A stretch of DNA of 64,000 nt from Ampullaceana balthica (GCA_944989445.1 CALYLW010000052.1:1159753-1223752); one strand, 5' to 3'. Numbered from the stretch's first letter, positions 1 to 11,901 are shown. Made by a program: numbers and translations. Notes: a model not told the origin generated them from the letters alone.

Positions 1-79
1 CTGTCATTTGTCGACCCCAGCGAGGGTCATTCGCCATGCTTACTTGCACATGCTCGTTTAGGTTAAATATATATATAGA
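1..79 (-). mobile_element. Partial Helitron, 5' end
   Basis: On the minus strand a 5'-TC terminus lies at 79-78 and is preceded by a host A (t80 on plus). It is followed by an AT-rich start and the conserved block GACCCTCGCTGGGGTC. The same block and the same start occur in the complete small Helitron at 11150-11901, so this is the 5' end of a second copy in the opposite orientation. The rest lies outside the window. Confidence 0.7.
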
Positions 80-1049
80 TTCAACAGTTGTATATTTAGC
101 GTAAATTTTTTGCCAATCTTGTGAAAATGTGCCTGGACAGATGAAGTAACATTTAAAAATATTACATTTTAAACATGCACTATTTAAAAAATAATCAGCG
201 GCTAAAGGTATTGCACTGATTGGTTGGTTCTGGTTGTTTTGACCTTGGTCGTAGTTCGCTCTTTAAATATTTAATTTTTTTTCTATAGTTCCTCTGCGAG
301 GCCCCCACTAATCTGAGGCTCTAGGGCTAGGCGGCTTCCTAGTGTGCATATGCCTAAGGCCGGCCCTGCTAATAGATATCGTTAAAAGCTGAAAAACATG
401 CCAGGGTAATTTTTTTTAAAAAATAATTAAAAAATAATAATAATAAAACAACTGAAAATTAGTCTGTAAACGCTAAAATTAAAATATTATAATAAATATA
501 TAATACCAAGTTCTCATGAGAAAATTAAAATTTGCTACAAAATAATATACGCACCGTTATGCCAAGCTTACAATTACCGAAATCTTAATCGAAGGCTATA
601 AATATTACTAGATATATGTTGAAATAATAATATGACATATGTTTAATTAAATTACTTAAACACTTTTGATACCGGACTAATATTTTTGCAGTGACCTACT
701 TTATTCCAAGTTGCTTGAGCGTATGTAGTTGCCACGTAGAAGAAAGGCTATGAGGTTATGACCTTTCACCTTTGTATAGGGCAGAATGCTTATTTTTAGG
801 TCAGGTTAATAATAATGTTAAATAATAGTGGAGTTTTATTTTGCCTTTTAAATTGTGAAAATCGAACAAAAGCAATATTTGAGTTTTTGTGTGCAGATTT
901 CTAGTTGTTGTTTCTTAGCTATGTTTTTATGACGACTTACGGGCACAGGATGAATCTGTAAATTTTTAGTGCATTTCAATTTTAATTAATTTAATTTTGT
1001 GGGGTTAATTAAATTTATGTATAAGTATAATGTTATTTTTATAACATGA
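80..1049. other. AT-rich non-coding stretch with repeat relics
   Basis: No credible coding sequence is seen. A degraded piece of the GGCCGGCC-type MITE (compare 26238-26411) lies at about 290-365. A dispersed repeat copy lies at 440-965 and is listed separately. Confidence 0.6.
440..965. repeat. Dispersed ~500-bp repeat, copy 1
   Basis: Shared blocks with 15384-15895 include the ACGCACCGTT region, 'cttaatcgaa', 'gtgacctacttt', 'gccacgtagaag', 'gaggttatgacctttcacct', 'ttaggtcaggttaat' and 'atgacgacttac'. The blocks keep order and spacing, so the two stretches are diverged copies of one sequence. No open frame or terminal repeat is seen. Confidence 0.75.
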
Positions 1050-3464
1050 CTAGCAGACCCGTCGTGCGTTGCAACGATCTCAGTAAAAATGAATAAATTT
1101 AATGAAACCAATGAGTGGTAAGTTTTAAAATACAATTATGCCAGAAACGTTCGCGGAAGTGTGAAAAAAAAGTCCAAGTTTTAAAGCAAAAGGATAAATA
1201 AATTAATAATTAAAAAGCAAACAAAAGAAGAACCGATATTAAGGGCCCCAGCCCCAAAATAAGTGATAATTTAACTCCCCCCCCCCTTGCCATTGTACTC
1301 AAGCTATGTTTCTCAATATCGTGTAAAATTGAATGTGGAATACAATTCATGGTTGGCTTTCCTTATGTCTCGTGAGACCATGGAAGAATCTGTGCTCTTG
1401 TGGGATCATCGCGCATGGCCCTGCAGTTTCTGCTGTGGCTGTACAAGCCCACTCGCGAATGGCAGCCTTTGCCGCACTTCTGGCACTGAAAGGCAGCACC
1501 TGTGGTTGTCTGATTAGCTCTCCTTTTCCTCTTTAGGCGATCAGCGTCTGCGACCTGTCGCAGGTCTCTTTCAATTAATACAATTAATAATTTTCAGTAA
1601 AAAAAAACACATTTGGGGCCCCCTTCTCCCAGGGAATGGATATTAGGAATTAAGTGCCCTATAGTAATTTAATATAGTCTCTAAAGTTTTTATATACTAA
1701 GTTTGGTCAAAATCCAGTTATTTTCGCATTATCTAACCCTTAAACAAATTTTTTATATAGCCAATACAGGGAAAATAAACGACATTAACGGGCCCCAGGG
1801 CCCATCCGGTGCAAGATTTCAATTTCAAAACCTGTTCATTTTAATTTTGTTTTATCATGGATATATATTTCTCAAGATCGTTATAACGTGAATGGGAAAA
1901 ATATCTTAAACATATACCACATTTTGGACGATATATAGGGCCCCGGCCCCGAAGAAATTGACGTTAGAATTTCAGTGCATTTAAGTATTTTAATATGGGA
2001 TACCAAGTTTTTGAACACAAAGTTTATTTAAGGTCTATTCATTTACTTAGTACCTAACGCATAAACTAAATTTTATATAGTTCATATAAGCAAAAATACG
2101 ACAAAGGGCCCCAGGGCCCATTCTGTGCAAGACATAAAGTTCAAAACACCTGTTCGTTTCAATATGGATAATAATGGATGCATTTATCATTATTTTTCAA
2201 GATCGTTAATAAATAAATGGGTGAATACATTCTTAAAAGTTGAAGAAAAATGGAATTTTGGGCCCCCTGCCCGAAGGAATGGTTCTTAGGAGTTTATTGC
2301 CCTATAGTATCTTAATATTGGCGGTCAGGTTTTTATATACAAAGTTTAGTTAAGATCCATAAATTAACACAGTAGCTAACGCTTAAACTAATTTTTATAT
2401 AGCTCATAAAAGCAAAACATGACATTATGGGCCCCCGGAGCCCCATGAGTGTTAAATTTCGAAAAATGTAGCCATCCCGGGAGCATACTAAACAGTCTCG
2501 AAAAGGTTCATGATGATCGGGTGAATGGTTTAGTCAGCTAGAAAAGGACATGCACACACACACACAGACATACTTTGATTTATATATATATAGATATAGT
2601 GAAATAAAACGACATAAAGGGAGCCCGGGCCTATTCGGAGCGATATGTCAATTTCAAAAACCTTTTCATAAGGGATATATTTATCAAGATCGTTAAAAGG
2701 TGAATGGCAAAAATATATTAAACATATATGAAAAAGACATTTGGGGCCACCGGCCCCAAAGAAATTGACATAAAAAGTTCAGAAACCAATTACTTTAATA
2801 TGGCCTAACAAGTTTTCGTATACAAAGTTTGGTTAAGATCCAATAACTTACTCAGTAGCTAACGCATTAACTAATTTTTTTATAAAGCTCGTATAAGCAA
2901 AAAACGACATTAAGGGCCCCAGGGCCTAAATATTACAAGAAATAAAGTGTGAAACATGTGTTCATTTGAATAAATTTCAAAATATATACATTTATTTATA
3001 TTTCTCAATATTGTTAAATATTGAATGGACGATAAAATATTAAACATTTACTAAAAAAGACAGTTTGGGCCCCCTGCCCCGAGGGAATGAAAATTAGGAG
3101 TTAAGTGCCCTATCGTAATAAAATATAGACCCTTGAGTTTTTATATACTAAAAAGATTCAAAATACATAAATTTTCCCAGTATTTTACGCTAATACTAAT
3201 TTGTATAAAGCAAATATAAGAAAATAATGACATTTAGGGGCCCTTTTGTTGAAAGATGTTGATTTCAAAAACTGTTCATTTTAATTCAGTTTCCTCAAAA
3301 ATATATTCCCCAAGGTCGTGAAAAATTGAATGTGCAAAAATATCTTAAACGTATACGAAGAAAATACATTTGGGGCCCCCGGCCCCGAAGGAATGGACAT
3401 TTGAAGTTATGTGCCCTATAGTATTTTAATTTGGGCTACCAAGTTTTTGTATTCAATACTCAAT

Positions 3465-3671
3465 TCAAATACTTTTAATACTGCCACTCCAGTAAAAAGT
3501 GTAGCCAGATCCTCTTTCACAGAGCTCTCCTTCTCCCGCGAGCCTGGTCTCGCTCAGGGCTGCGATGTCGATGCCGTATCTAGCGAGTTCTTTTCCAATC
3601 AGGGCTGTTCTCCTCTGGGGTCTGTCCGCATCATCCCTGTCCATGAGTGTGCGCACATTCCATGCGCCCAA
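3465..3671 (-). pseudogene. LINE endonuclease N-terminal fragment (inverted)
   Basis: The reading opens with WNVRTLMD and contains ALSETR followed by FYWSG. These are the first conserved blocks of apurinic-like (EEP) endonucleases of LINEs: the Asn of the WN/FN motif and the catalytic Glu of SET. Only about 65 residues are present before the insertion boundary at about 3475, so the His/Asp end is missing and the fragment cannot be active. It belongs to the same insertion as the RT at 4262-5746 but lies on the opposite strand because of the 5' inversion. Confidence 0.8.
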
Positions 3672-4261
3672 TATAAGAGGAACTATCCTCGTTTGCTTTT
3701 TTGTTTGGTTTCGACCGCTGGTATAGGGTCCCCACCAGCCGCGGTATGCTGGCTAGGGTAAGCTGGAGCAGGCAATGTTTAGGGCACCTTTTCTAGCCCC
3801 TTCCTCATGCCATGGAGGTGAGCAGTGCATTCCTGAAGAGGGCTGCTCAGTCGCCCAGGGGGCTGCCGGACTCCACCGCTGCTCCGTGTCAGCGAAGAAC
3901 GACCCAATGCCCTGGACCGCCTGTGTGCAGGGTTGCGGCTACGGCTCCCAGTGTACCCACATCTGCCGCTTCGTCACTTGCCTGTCGCCACAGGACTTGT
4001 CGGTGACTGATGGGATGGGATGGATGACAAAAGTGACTTGCGCGATGACTTGGATTTAAGTGAGAAAGAGTTGCGCAGTTCGTCGATCTCACTCTCTCGC
4101 CCGAGACCATCTTGATCCAGCGGCAGGACAAAGTCGAGACGGCTGGTGATGGAGACGGGTGCAGCGGATGGCCATGATGTCCTGTGTGTCTTGTCATGCC
4201 CTTAGCGTTCCACAACGCTTTGCTGAGAATCGCTTTTTTGACCGTTGACAAACTAGTGGTT

Positions 4262-5746
4262 CCTCCGCTCACGGTCCACCTTGACCAAGGACTCCTGCCT
4301 GAAAGTCAGTGTGGCTTCCGAAAAGAGCGAGGGACCATCGACATGGTGTTCGCTGCCAGGCAGCTACAAGAGAAATGTCAGGAGCAGAACGTCAACCTGT
4401 TCTCCACCTATGTCGACCTGACCAAGGCTTTTGACACCGTTGGCAGAGAGGGTCTGTGGAAGATAATGGCCAAGTACGGTTGCCCAAGGAAATTCATCGT
4501 CTTGGTGAGACAATTCCACGAGGGCATGCAGGCCAGAGTCCAGGACAGCGGAGAGTTTTCTGATCCTTTCACAGTCACAAACGGGGTCAAGCAGGGATGC
4601 GTCCTGGCACCAACACTATTTAGCCTCATGTTTTCCGCCATGCTGGCAGAGGCCTTCAGAGACGAGGGTGTTGGTGTTAACCTGAGGTACCGCACAGATG
4701 GCAAACTGTTCAACCTTCGGAGGCTCCATGCAAAAACCAAGGTTATGACAGACATCATCAGAGACCTCCTGTTTGCTGATGACTGTGCCCTCAATGCTGC
4801 CTCAGAAGCCAACATGCAATGCAGCGTTAACCTGTTCTCCAGCGCCTGCACAAACTTTGGTCTGACGATCAACACCAAGAAGACTGAAGTCCTCCATCAG
4901 CCTGCGCCTGGAAGGCCCTACGTTGAGCCCAGCATCACTGTCAACGGCCAGAGACTCAACACAGTGCAACGGTTCTCATACCTAGGCAGCACACTGTCGC
5001 AAAATGCCACCATCGATGACGAAGTGAGCGTCAGAATTGCCAGAGCCAGCTCCACTTTTGGCAGGTTGTACCCAAATGTCTGGAACAGAAGAGGCATTAC
5101 CATCCAGACCAAGCTGAAAGTGTACAGGGCGGTGGTGCTCCCCACACTGCTATATGCGTGTGAAACATGGACTGTGTATCAGCGCCATGCCAGGAAGCTC
5201 AACCACTTTCATTCAACAAGCCTCAGGAAGATCCTCGGCATAAAGTGGCAGGATAAAATACCAGACACAGTGGTACTGACCAAGGCAGGTCTCCCCAGCA
5301 TATTCACACTCCTGATGCAGTCCCAGCTTCGTTGGGCAGGGCACGTGGTCCGAATGCCAGACGAGAGACTGCCAAAGAGACTCTTCTATGGCGAGCTCCA
5401 GCATGGCCAGCGGTCCCACGGTGGGCAAAAGAAACGCTACAAAGACACACTGAAAGTCTCACTGAAAGCGTTTGGCATCAACCCAGATACGTGGGAACTT
5501 GCTGCAAAGGACCGTTCCACCTGGCGTTCTTCCATCCACGAAGGTGCCAAGTCATGTGAGGCAAACAGGATCACCTCCGCAGAAAAAAAGAGGCAAGCCC
5601 GAAAGGCCCGTGCTGTGAACCCTCCTGGAGATGTCCCACTCGTCCCTTGTCCCTTCTGTTCCCGAACCTTCCGTGCAAGGATCGGCCTCATCAGCCATCT
5701 GCGCACACACAAACAAAGCCAGTCCCAGCAACCCTCGGATGACTAG
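4262..5746 (+). pseudogene. LINE reverse transcriptase, C-terminal two thirds, with Cys/His finger
   Basis: This is an open frame of about 495 residues; the reading to the left of 4262 is inverted leader. It shows RT motifs in order: QCGFRKERGTIDM, YVDLTKAFDTV (first catalytic Asp), GVKQGCVLAPTLFS and LLFADDCALNA (catalytic Asp pair). A thumb follows with YACETWT and LRWAGHVVRM. The C-terminus holds a C2H2-like finger (C-x2-C, then H-x4-H) near residues 475-510, typical of a LINE group common in molluscs and flatworms. The N-terminal RT and endonuclease are missing here, so it is a dead copy. The frame is intact, which suggests a fairly recent insertion. Confidence 0.85.
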
Positions 5747-6556
5747 AGTGGTCTTCGTCGAATCGACGGACGAACAACAACATTCAAATTTTGGTTAAGA
5801 TCCATTCTTTTACTCAGTAGCTAACGCATAAACTAATTTTTATATAGCTTATATAAGCAAAAAAAGACATTAAGGGCCCCAGGGCCCATTCAGTGCAAGA
5901 GATAAAGTTCAAAACAATTGTTCATTTCAATTTGTATGATAACAAATACATGTGTTATTATTTGTTAAGATTGTTAATAACTGAATATGGAGTTAGCCGT
6001 TTCTTCCATTGTAAGTAACCTTCGTGTGTTTTTTCATTGATAACTATCTTTTAATACTAATTTTTATAGTGAAACCTTAAGGTAAACTAAAACTTTTAAT
6101 ATTTTACTTAAAAATACTGGTGTTTTTTGTTTTTATTTAATAGTAATAAATTTTTAATATAAATTTTTGTATGTCCCTAATTAAATTAAATAATAATTAA
6201 ATTAAACATTGGAAAAAAATAATTTGTGGTAAGCTATATTTAGATTCAGGTACTGATTATTAGCTTTATGATTCACGGAGATAATGGTAGAAAAGACCGA
6301 CAACAGACATTAAAAGCACACACTCAGAGAAAGAGTTCCTTCGAGGAGTCATAAATAATCACAATCATTGACATGAGGACACAGACAAACACACATTACT
6401 TTGGAAATTAAATAAGTCAAAGATATAAATTAATAAAAAGTGTTTATTATATAACAAAAATTAATGTTGCTCATCTAACTCATGTTCATCTGGTTTATTG
6501 TCATAAGACAGGGAGTAAAAAAATTCAGGATTGTTGGTAAATTTCTTCAGTACCTG

Positions 6557-7852
6557 TTAGTCTTTAAATTTTGCCTCAGAAACGCACAATTTTTCTGTGT
6601 AAAGGTATTTAGGTGCTCCCTTTAAAACCGTGTCTTTTTTGTTTCTTAAGTTGGTATTAATGGTGGCTTTCAAAAAACTACCATTCCAAGAATCTCGATA
6701 GACCATGATTCCAGGAGCATCAACTGAAAATGATATCTCCCTAAGAGGTATGTTGGCACAGGGCATCCAGCTTTATAAAAAGGCTTTATAAAAGAAGTTA
6801 TGTTCCTCACCATTGATTGTTGGAGTACAAAAACATTAAATGGGGTGGGATTCCTCCTAGCATTTTTAAATGTTTTTATCCAGTCAGGGGGCAAATTAGC
6901 TATCAGCTATTGTCTTACAATTTATGAGGCCCATGTCTTTGTCACATTCCATGTAAGAGTGACCTCTTTCAGGAAAAGAAATTTTGATAGAATTTAATCT
7001 TTTCTTGTGCTGTATTAGGTAATCTAAAAAGCGAATAACTGTGTAATTTTTATTTTGACCTGCACATGAATCACAAAATAACTAAGTGTTTAACTGAAGG
7101 ACTCAGATGATTCATGAAAAAATCCAGTAACATTGAGGTCACTTCATCTGCACCTTTTTTTGCTGTTGTCTCATCATAACCATAGATGTAGACATCTTTG
7201 GAAGCCAGCACATGAATGTTAAATGAATAAAATGAAAGTTTTCTTCTGTAATAAAAGTCATTACTGGAATTATTTGGTAGATTCAAAATGAATAAAATGA
7301 AAGTTTTCTTCTGTAATAAAAGTCATTACTGGAATTATTTGGTAGATTCAAATTTTTTTAAAAATCAAAAGTAATAGCAGCAAAGTCCAAATCCCGCATT
7401 GCTCTTAGCCTAGCTTCTCTTTTTCTCCAATAGAAGGTATCAGCTTTTCGCTGATGAACCTCTCTTTCAGTTTCTAATTGTTTTAATTGGAACTTCAAAC
7501 CTTGCACATTATTTACATTAGGGTCCATTGGACTTAATATACCTTTTGTTAATATGTCAATTTTTACTTTAAATTCATCACATTTTGAGCATGTGTCTGT
7601 TCGTGGATATCCAAACCCAATGTTAAAGTCTTTATTGAATACATTTCTGTATGATTCATAACAAAGTTTACTTTCTGGATACAAAATTAGGAACATATTA
7701 AACATTTTGTTAATGTTTAGTTCCTCTTGCAAATACAGTCGCCTGGTTTTCTCTTTTGAATAGTGAGACTGCCTCCCTTGAAATGATGAAATGTGATTTC
7801 GAATTCTTTCCAGCATTTCTTCAGTCAGCTTATGGGGCCTATTTTTGTGCAT
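6557..7852 (-). pseudogene. Transposase-like protein, central and C-terminal fragments
   Basis: Three minus-strand pieces read as one broken protein. 7852-7358 has [14 protein letters not shown] and then a CxxC in [11 protein letters not shown]. 7286-7071 has FYSFNIHVL, DETTAKKGADEV and LSPSVKHLVI. 6894-6557 has GCPVPT and then MVYRDSWNG. Similar proteins with a leading Cys-rich domain and an RNase-H-like core are scattered through invertebrate genomes as mobile-element products; I do not recall the family name with certainty. The pieces are separated by stops, a 65-bp tandem duplication (7222-7351) and possible intron remnants. Function is inferred as a former transposase. Confidence 0.5.
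7222..7351. repeat. 65-bp tandem duplication inside transposase relic
   Basis: A block starting 'aatgaataaaatgaaag' and ending 'tggtagattcaa' occurs twice in immediate succession. The second copy is virtually identical, so the duplication is recent compared with the decay of the host reading frame. Confidence 0.85.
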
Positions 7853-9395
7853 TCCCCTTTGGTATTTAGGTGGCTCTCCTGATAATAATAAGAAAAATAA
7901 ACAATCTATTACTTTAATATTTAGTATAAGTTTATTATTTTTAAAATTTACTTTGTTTAGGCAAATGGTTATCTTTGTTATATTTTAAGTTATATATTTA
8001 AAATAAGATAAATACAATTTAAAATGTAACTTTATTTAATTATAGCATTGGTTAATAACTGTGACAACCTAGCTTATTAGACATGGCTATGACTGTGTAA
8101 TTTTTACTGATACATGAACTTGTTTAGAAATAAATACCACCTGATCTTTTAATATAACTAATAATTTAATATGTAATTTATTAATAGAAAAGTAACATAA
8201 ATATAATGTAACATTTATGTTATAAACTAACTAAGCCATACTGCCCATTCTTTATATAGGCTAAAATTGGTCTGAGAAGATGTTTACCAACTATTACAGG
8301 CAATATTCCTAATGTTCTAACGTTTAAGTTTAAGAAAGCTGTCAAAAATATGACTAATGGCAGACTAATGTCTTAAATATTGCCCTTGTTGGTTGTAATA
8401 ATTTTAATTTATTAAGGTATTTTACCTAAACTATGACTATATTACTAAAATGGTTTAGAATTTGCCTACATTAACTTTAACATAAGATCAGAACTATCGC
8501 CCAGTCTACTGTTATTAATAAATTAATAATAATAGTAATATTAGACTAATTACATTTTTAAAATGTAAAATCAATATATAATTTTAATAGACTTTTTATA
8601 AAATTAATATTTAATACATTAATAACATTGAATATCTTATTAACTTATTTAGTTAAAGGAAAGACTGAGACATACCTGTAGAAGTTAAACTCTTTTTAAA
8701 TCCTTTATATTAACTCGTGGTGTCTGCGGCCGACCGACCTTGCTTGCTTGCTTGTCGCCAAAACTTTTGATCGATTTTTAACCCACTTGCTCGCAAGATA
8801 GCGAGCTGAAATTTAGCAGGCAGTTTCGTACCGATGATAAAAACAATGTATCAAAATTTCAGATCGATCGCATGTACAGTAATTAAATTATTGATTTTTT
8901 AGATTATTTTATTTATTCCTATGTATCATGCTATTTTTTGAGATAGAGCGTCGCGGTGCGAATTATATTGAACAACCTTTCTGTCGCCGCAATAAGGTGC
9001 GTATTTTACTGACAACACTTTTTATAAGCCTATTCCTGATCGGTGCGCATTATATTAAACACGTTTTACGACACAACTGCAATTTTGTATTTTTGGATGG
9101 TCTTGCGCTGCGTGTTATAATGAACATTCTTTTAGTTACGTCTCATACGTAAAGGATTTATAGTAAAAAAACTTGGTTTTTTAAGGGTTGTTTTTATTTA
9201 TTGTTTCTACTCTTCCTTTCTTGATGCCAAATATAGAAACAAATTCTTGTAAGCACACTCGAACAAATTCATCTCCGTTAACCTTGGAAAAGACTTTATA
9301 TGTGAAGCTAAGTTGTTTGATACTTGATAAAGATTCATTTTTCAATGGTCTTCTTCTAATACTTCTATGAACATTCTGGACAGTGATTAGCGCAG
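7853..9395. other. AT-rich spacer between transposase pieces
   Basis: No convincing coding sequence is seen. A stretch at about 8690-9165 has a different character: GC-richer 'cttgcttgcttgcttg', 'gatcgatcgcatg' and repeated 'gcgaattatatt/gcgcattatatt' phrases. It is probably another dispersed repeat inserted in the relic. A minus-strand AG/GTATGT-like junction near 8676 may be an old exon border. Confidence 0.4.
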
Positions 9396-9788
9396 CTAAA
9401 AAAGAGTCATGTAAATTATTTGTAAATCTTTGCTGGATAGTGCGTTGAAAGAGGCTAACAGTTGATCTCTATCTTCTTGATTTAAATTTTGGAAGCATTG
9501 AAATCGAGAACATTGGCAGTCTGGTCCAGTTATTTGTGATGAAAGCCTTTTTCTTTTTTTAAATTCTATTGTTCTGCCTTCAATTTTTCTTTTCTTAGGC
9601 TTATTTGTTAATTGCGAGTGTTCGCTATCCGCCATCTTGAAAATTTGTTTACAACAAGAACGCGTCTTATTGGACCTAGAGGTCACGTGGCTTGAAATAA
9701 CACTTGAGATATGATACTTAGCCACATTTTTCATTGTAAACATTGGAGTTAGCCATTTCTTCCATTGTATACATAATTTTGATTTCAA
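9396..9788 (-). pseudogene. N-terminal part of the same transposase-like protein
   Basis: Starting from a likely Met near 9640 the reading has a basic NLS-like run (KPKKRKIEGR), then GPDCQCSRFQCF and an acidic-hydrophobic tail with LLASFNALSSKDLQ. This arrangement (basic region, Cys cluster, short helical segment) matches the leading part of the protein at 7852-6557. It is separated from it by 1.5 kb that could contain introns. Residues upstream of 9640 are unlikely to be coding. Confidence 0.45.
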
Positions 9789-10019
9789 TTTTTTATATAG
9801 ATAAAAACATTATCAAAAAATAAAACTTAGTTCAAAATGTTCTTTTTTAAATGTCTATAAGACAAGGGTAATAACTAAAAAAAAACACCAAAAAATGTCA
9901 CTTAGCCGTTTTTTCCCTTGTGGTCTTCAGATATTATAAACGCTTATAATACCTTCATGTGTTGTGTTGACAACGTATTTACAACACTCTGAGAAAAACA
10001 AAAAATTATTGAAAAACTC
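9789..10019. other. Spacer, no gene seen
   Basis: AT-rich sequence. A further diverged copy of the ttagccgttttttcc motif lies at 9902. Confidence 0.5.
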
Positions 10020-10389
10020 TATTCTTTCATTTTTATTGATATTGCTCGAGTAAATAGTTATATTCTTTTACAAGAGTGGAGGAAAGAAAATCCTGACATT
10101 GAGGAACTAAATCGCCCAAACCGGTACCTTCAGATAGATTTCACAGAGGGCATTAGGTGGATTGCAAAAAAGTGATAATATTCCTAACGCTTCAAATGCT
10201 AAAACCATAAAACTCACGACAATGACAGCACATCAGATTGTGCCTGACACAACAAACTTTAAGAGAAATTGTAAACTGTGTGCTAAGTCTGGCAGGCAAA
10301 AAAGATCAACAATTAGATGTACCACTTGTGACACTTATCTTTGTTTCAATAAAACTAGAAATTGTCTTGTGGATTATCATAAACTTTAA
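10020..10389 (+). pseudogene. piggyBac-type transposase, C-terminal fragment
   Basis: Two adjacent plus-strand frames make the end of a piggyBac transposase. About 10020-10170 reads IDIARVNSYILLQEW and then NRPNRYLQIDFTEG, the conserved last helix block of the DDE_Tnp_1_7 core. After a stop/frameshift, 10210-10389 gives the C-terminal cysteine finger (CKLCAKSG, CTTCDTYLC, then C-x4-YH). Catalytic aspartates lie upstream and are missing. No TTAA-flanked terminal repeat was found, so only a remnant remains. Confidence 0.75.
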
Positions 10390-10913
10390 ATTGTGGGCAT
10401 AATATTCTTTTGAGTGAATAATTATATACATGTAATATAATGGTAATGTTTATTTATAAAAAAAAATTTGTTGTTTGAAGGTAAAATTTTTCATTTTAAA
10501 TATTATTTCCCTTTTATATATGTTTTACAAAATATTTATAAAAAAAACTTATTCGCGGTTACATTTATTTGATTTTTTCATGACAGATGCAAAAATGAAT
10601 GTTCTTTCTTTATAAGATAATATCATTAATATTTTCATAGCAGTTTATTTTTTTATTTATTTGAATCTGATCAACAAAAATAAAATTATATATTTTAAAA
10701 ATATTGTTATGTAATATTTCTTTTCCAACTTTTAAATACTTCAAGGAATATTTACAAAACATTAATTTTTAGATATCTTATTCATTTCTCTACAGATAAA
10801 TTTCTTACATGACTAACTTTAGACTTCAAGTTTTAATGTTATTGAGCTTTCTGTAGGATCACTAAAAATCTCCTTAAAAAGGGAGTAAATTAAGGAAATG
10901 TAAACAGTTAATG
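10390..10913. other. AT-rich non-coding stretch
   Basis: No gene, terminal repeat or tandem array is recognised. It may be the 3' part of the piggyBac relic. Confidence 0.5.
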
Positions 10914-11149
10914 CAGGGGTGGGCAAACTTTTTCTACGGAGAGCCGCATTGAATAATTTATTGTTATAGGCGGGCCGCATATATATTTTTCTACTTCAAT
11001 TACAATTAGAAGGTATAAAATTTGAATTAATGATTATACCCATGTACTTGTCATTTTATTTCACATGCACTCTCCATTACACATGCCTATTACAATTTAA
11101 AATTAGAACTGAAAGAAACAGTTTCTAATTTGATAATAAGATTGTACTA

Positions 11150-11901
11150 TCTATATATATTATTCTCTTCATGAGACCATGCGAGACACCACGACGCAAG
11201 TATGTGCAACTGAGCATGACGAATGACCCTCGCTGGGGTCAACTAATCACAGTTAACGGTTGGCAAGCGAAGATAGTGGAGGGGTGGGGCATGTCATGAG
11301 ACCAGCAATGTTTTTTACATTTTTTTCCCCCCTTTCTTAGCGAACATAAACATCGCCTCTCCAGGCAAGCGCAACAGTGTGTACCCGCAGCAGTGTGTAC
11401 CTCAGTCGCTTTGGTATCTCCTAAAGTCGTCTGAGCCACGTTGCCTTTCAATTGTACTATTCGTTTGTCCCAGAAGCTTTGTTTTGATTGTGCCCCTTCG
11501 TATTGCCCTTCGTTTCCTAACCATGGCACCGCTTCACATATATTTCGTGGAGTCAACAGGTCTTTCAATGTAGTCGAAATTCCTGCTTCAGGTAACTGTT
11601 TATTTCTATCAGTCGCATATTTCTTGAAAAATGTCATAAACGAAATTTTTGCTCTCGAACTTCGCAAGATGACTGTAAGCTTAGTTTGCGAACATTGGGA
11701 TAACTATGGTGACGCCCTGTCCGTTGTTCTTACTCACGGAAGCACAGTCACACTCTGCTCGACCATACGCTGCCTACATGAATACTTCCGGCATTTATGG
11801 TGGTGAGGCTGAAATTGTGTAGTTTGTGTCCGTTCTTTCTCAACTTCTTCGAACTCTCCATGAGCAAGTCTGCTGCGTATGCTACGCCACGGGGCGTCTA
11901 G
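11150..11901 (+). mobile_element. Small Helitron carrying an OTU-domain fragment
   Basis: The 5' end is A|TCTATATATATTATTC at 11150. The 3' end is CTAG at 11898-11901 followed by T. A perfect GCGTA/TACGC hairpin lies about 12 bases before the end (11874-11886). Insertion is between A and T with no duplication. The paralogous hAT at 62096-62120 has the uninterrupted target, giving an empty-site check. There is no Rep or helicase, so it is non-autonomous. Confidence 0.9.
11530..11812 (+). pseudogene. OTU-like cysteine protease fragment in Helitron
   Basis: Plus-strand frames read FNVVEIPASGNCLFLSVAYFL, which resembles the GDGNCLFRA active-site segment of OTU proteases (Asn-Cys nucleophile). 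They continue with ALELRKMTVSLVCEHWDNY and, after a frameshift, SGIYGGEAEIV, which resembles the GxWGGxxEL block. OTU domains are known passengers of Helitron/Helentron proteins. The catalytic His end is missing and a stop follows, so it is a remnant. The minus-strand frame across this region is a shadow. Confidence 0.7.

Larger units (their letters stand above)
3457..5785 (+). mobile_element. Non-LTR retrotransposon (LINE), 5'-inverted insertion
   Basis: The element interrupts a unit of the surrounding array. The left flank ends in ATTCAA (3451-3456) and the right flank resumes with ATTCAA, a likely 6-bp target duplication. From about 4262 to the right, the RT and the 3' end read on plus. 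From about 4262 to the left, the 5' leader and the start of the endonuclease read on minus. This head-to-head arrangement is the known product of twin priming during LINE integration. The insert therefore carries both ends of the coding region, but the endonuclease C-terminus and RT N-terminus are missing. Confidence 0.85.
1050..5988 (-). mobile_element. Helitron with internal ~325-bp satellite array, 3' end present, 5' end lost
   Basis: On the minus strand the element ends in CTAG at 1053-1050, followed by a host T, with the same terminal block as at 28674 (CCCGTCGTGCGTTGCAACG on plus). The body is a run of AT-rich units, each with GGGGCCCC-type boxes near 1615, 1935, 2258, 2730, 3066 and 3373, about 310-335 bp apart (470 bp where a terminal-like module is included near 2440-2600). 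A LINE (3457-5785) interrupts it. The 5'-TC end is missing: similarity stops near 5988, where a different repeat begins. No protein is encoded. Confidence 0.75.
5989..9790 (-). mobile_element. DNA-transposon-like region, family not named
   Basis: This region holds minus-strand fragments of one multi-domain protein (9788-9396, 7852-7358, 7286-7071, 6894-6557). The motif 'ttagccgtttcttccattgt' appears at about 5996 and, with changes, at about 9718, 9747 and 9902, all in the same direction, so these are not simple terminal inverted repeats. The exact ends are not resolved. A repeat-like insertion at about 8690-9165 lies between the first and second protein parts. Confidence 0.5.

Noticed and set aside
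11239..11667. 142-residue minus-strand frame in the small Helitron
   Set aside because: It is antisense to the OTU-like reading, which has recognisable motifs. The minus frame has none.
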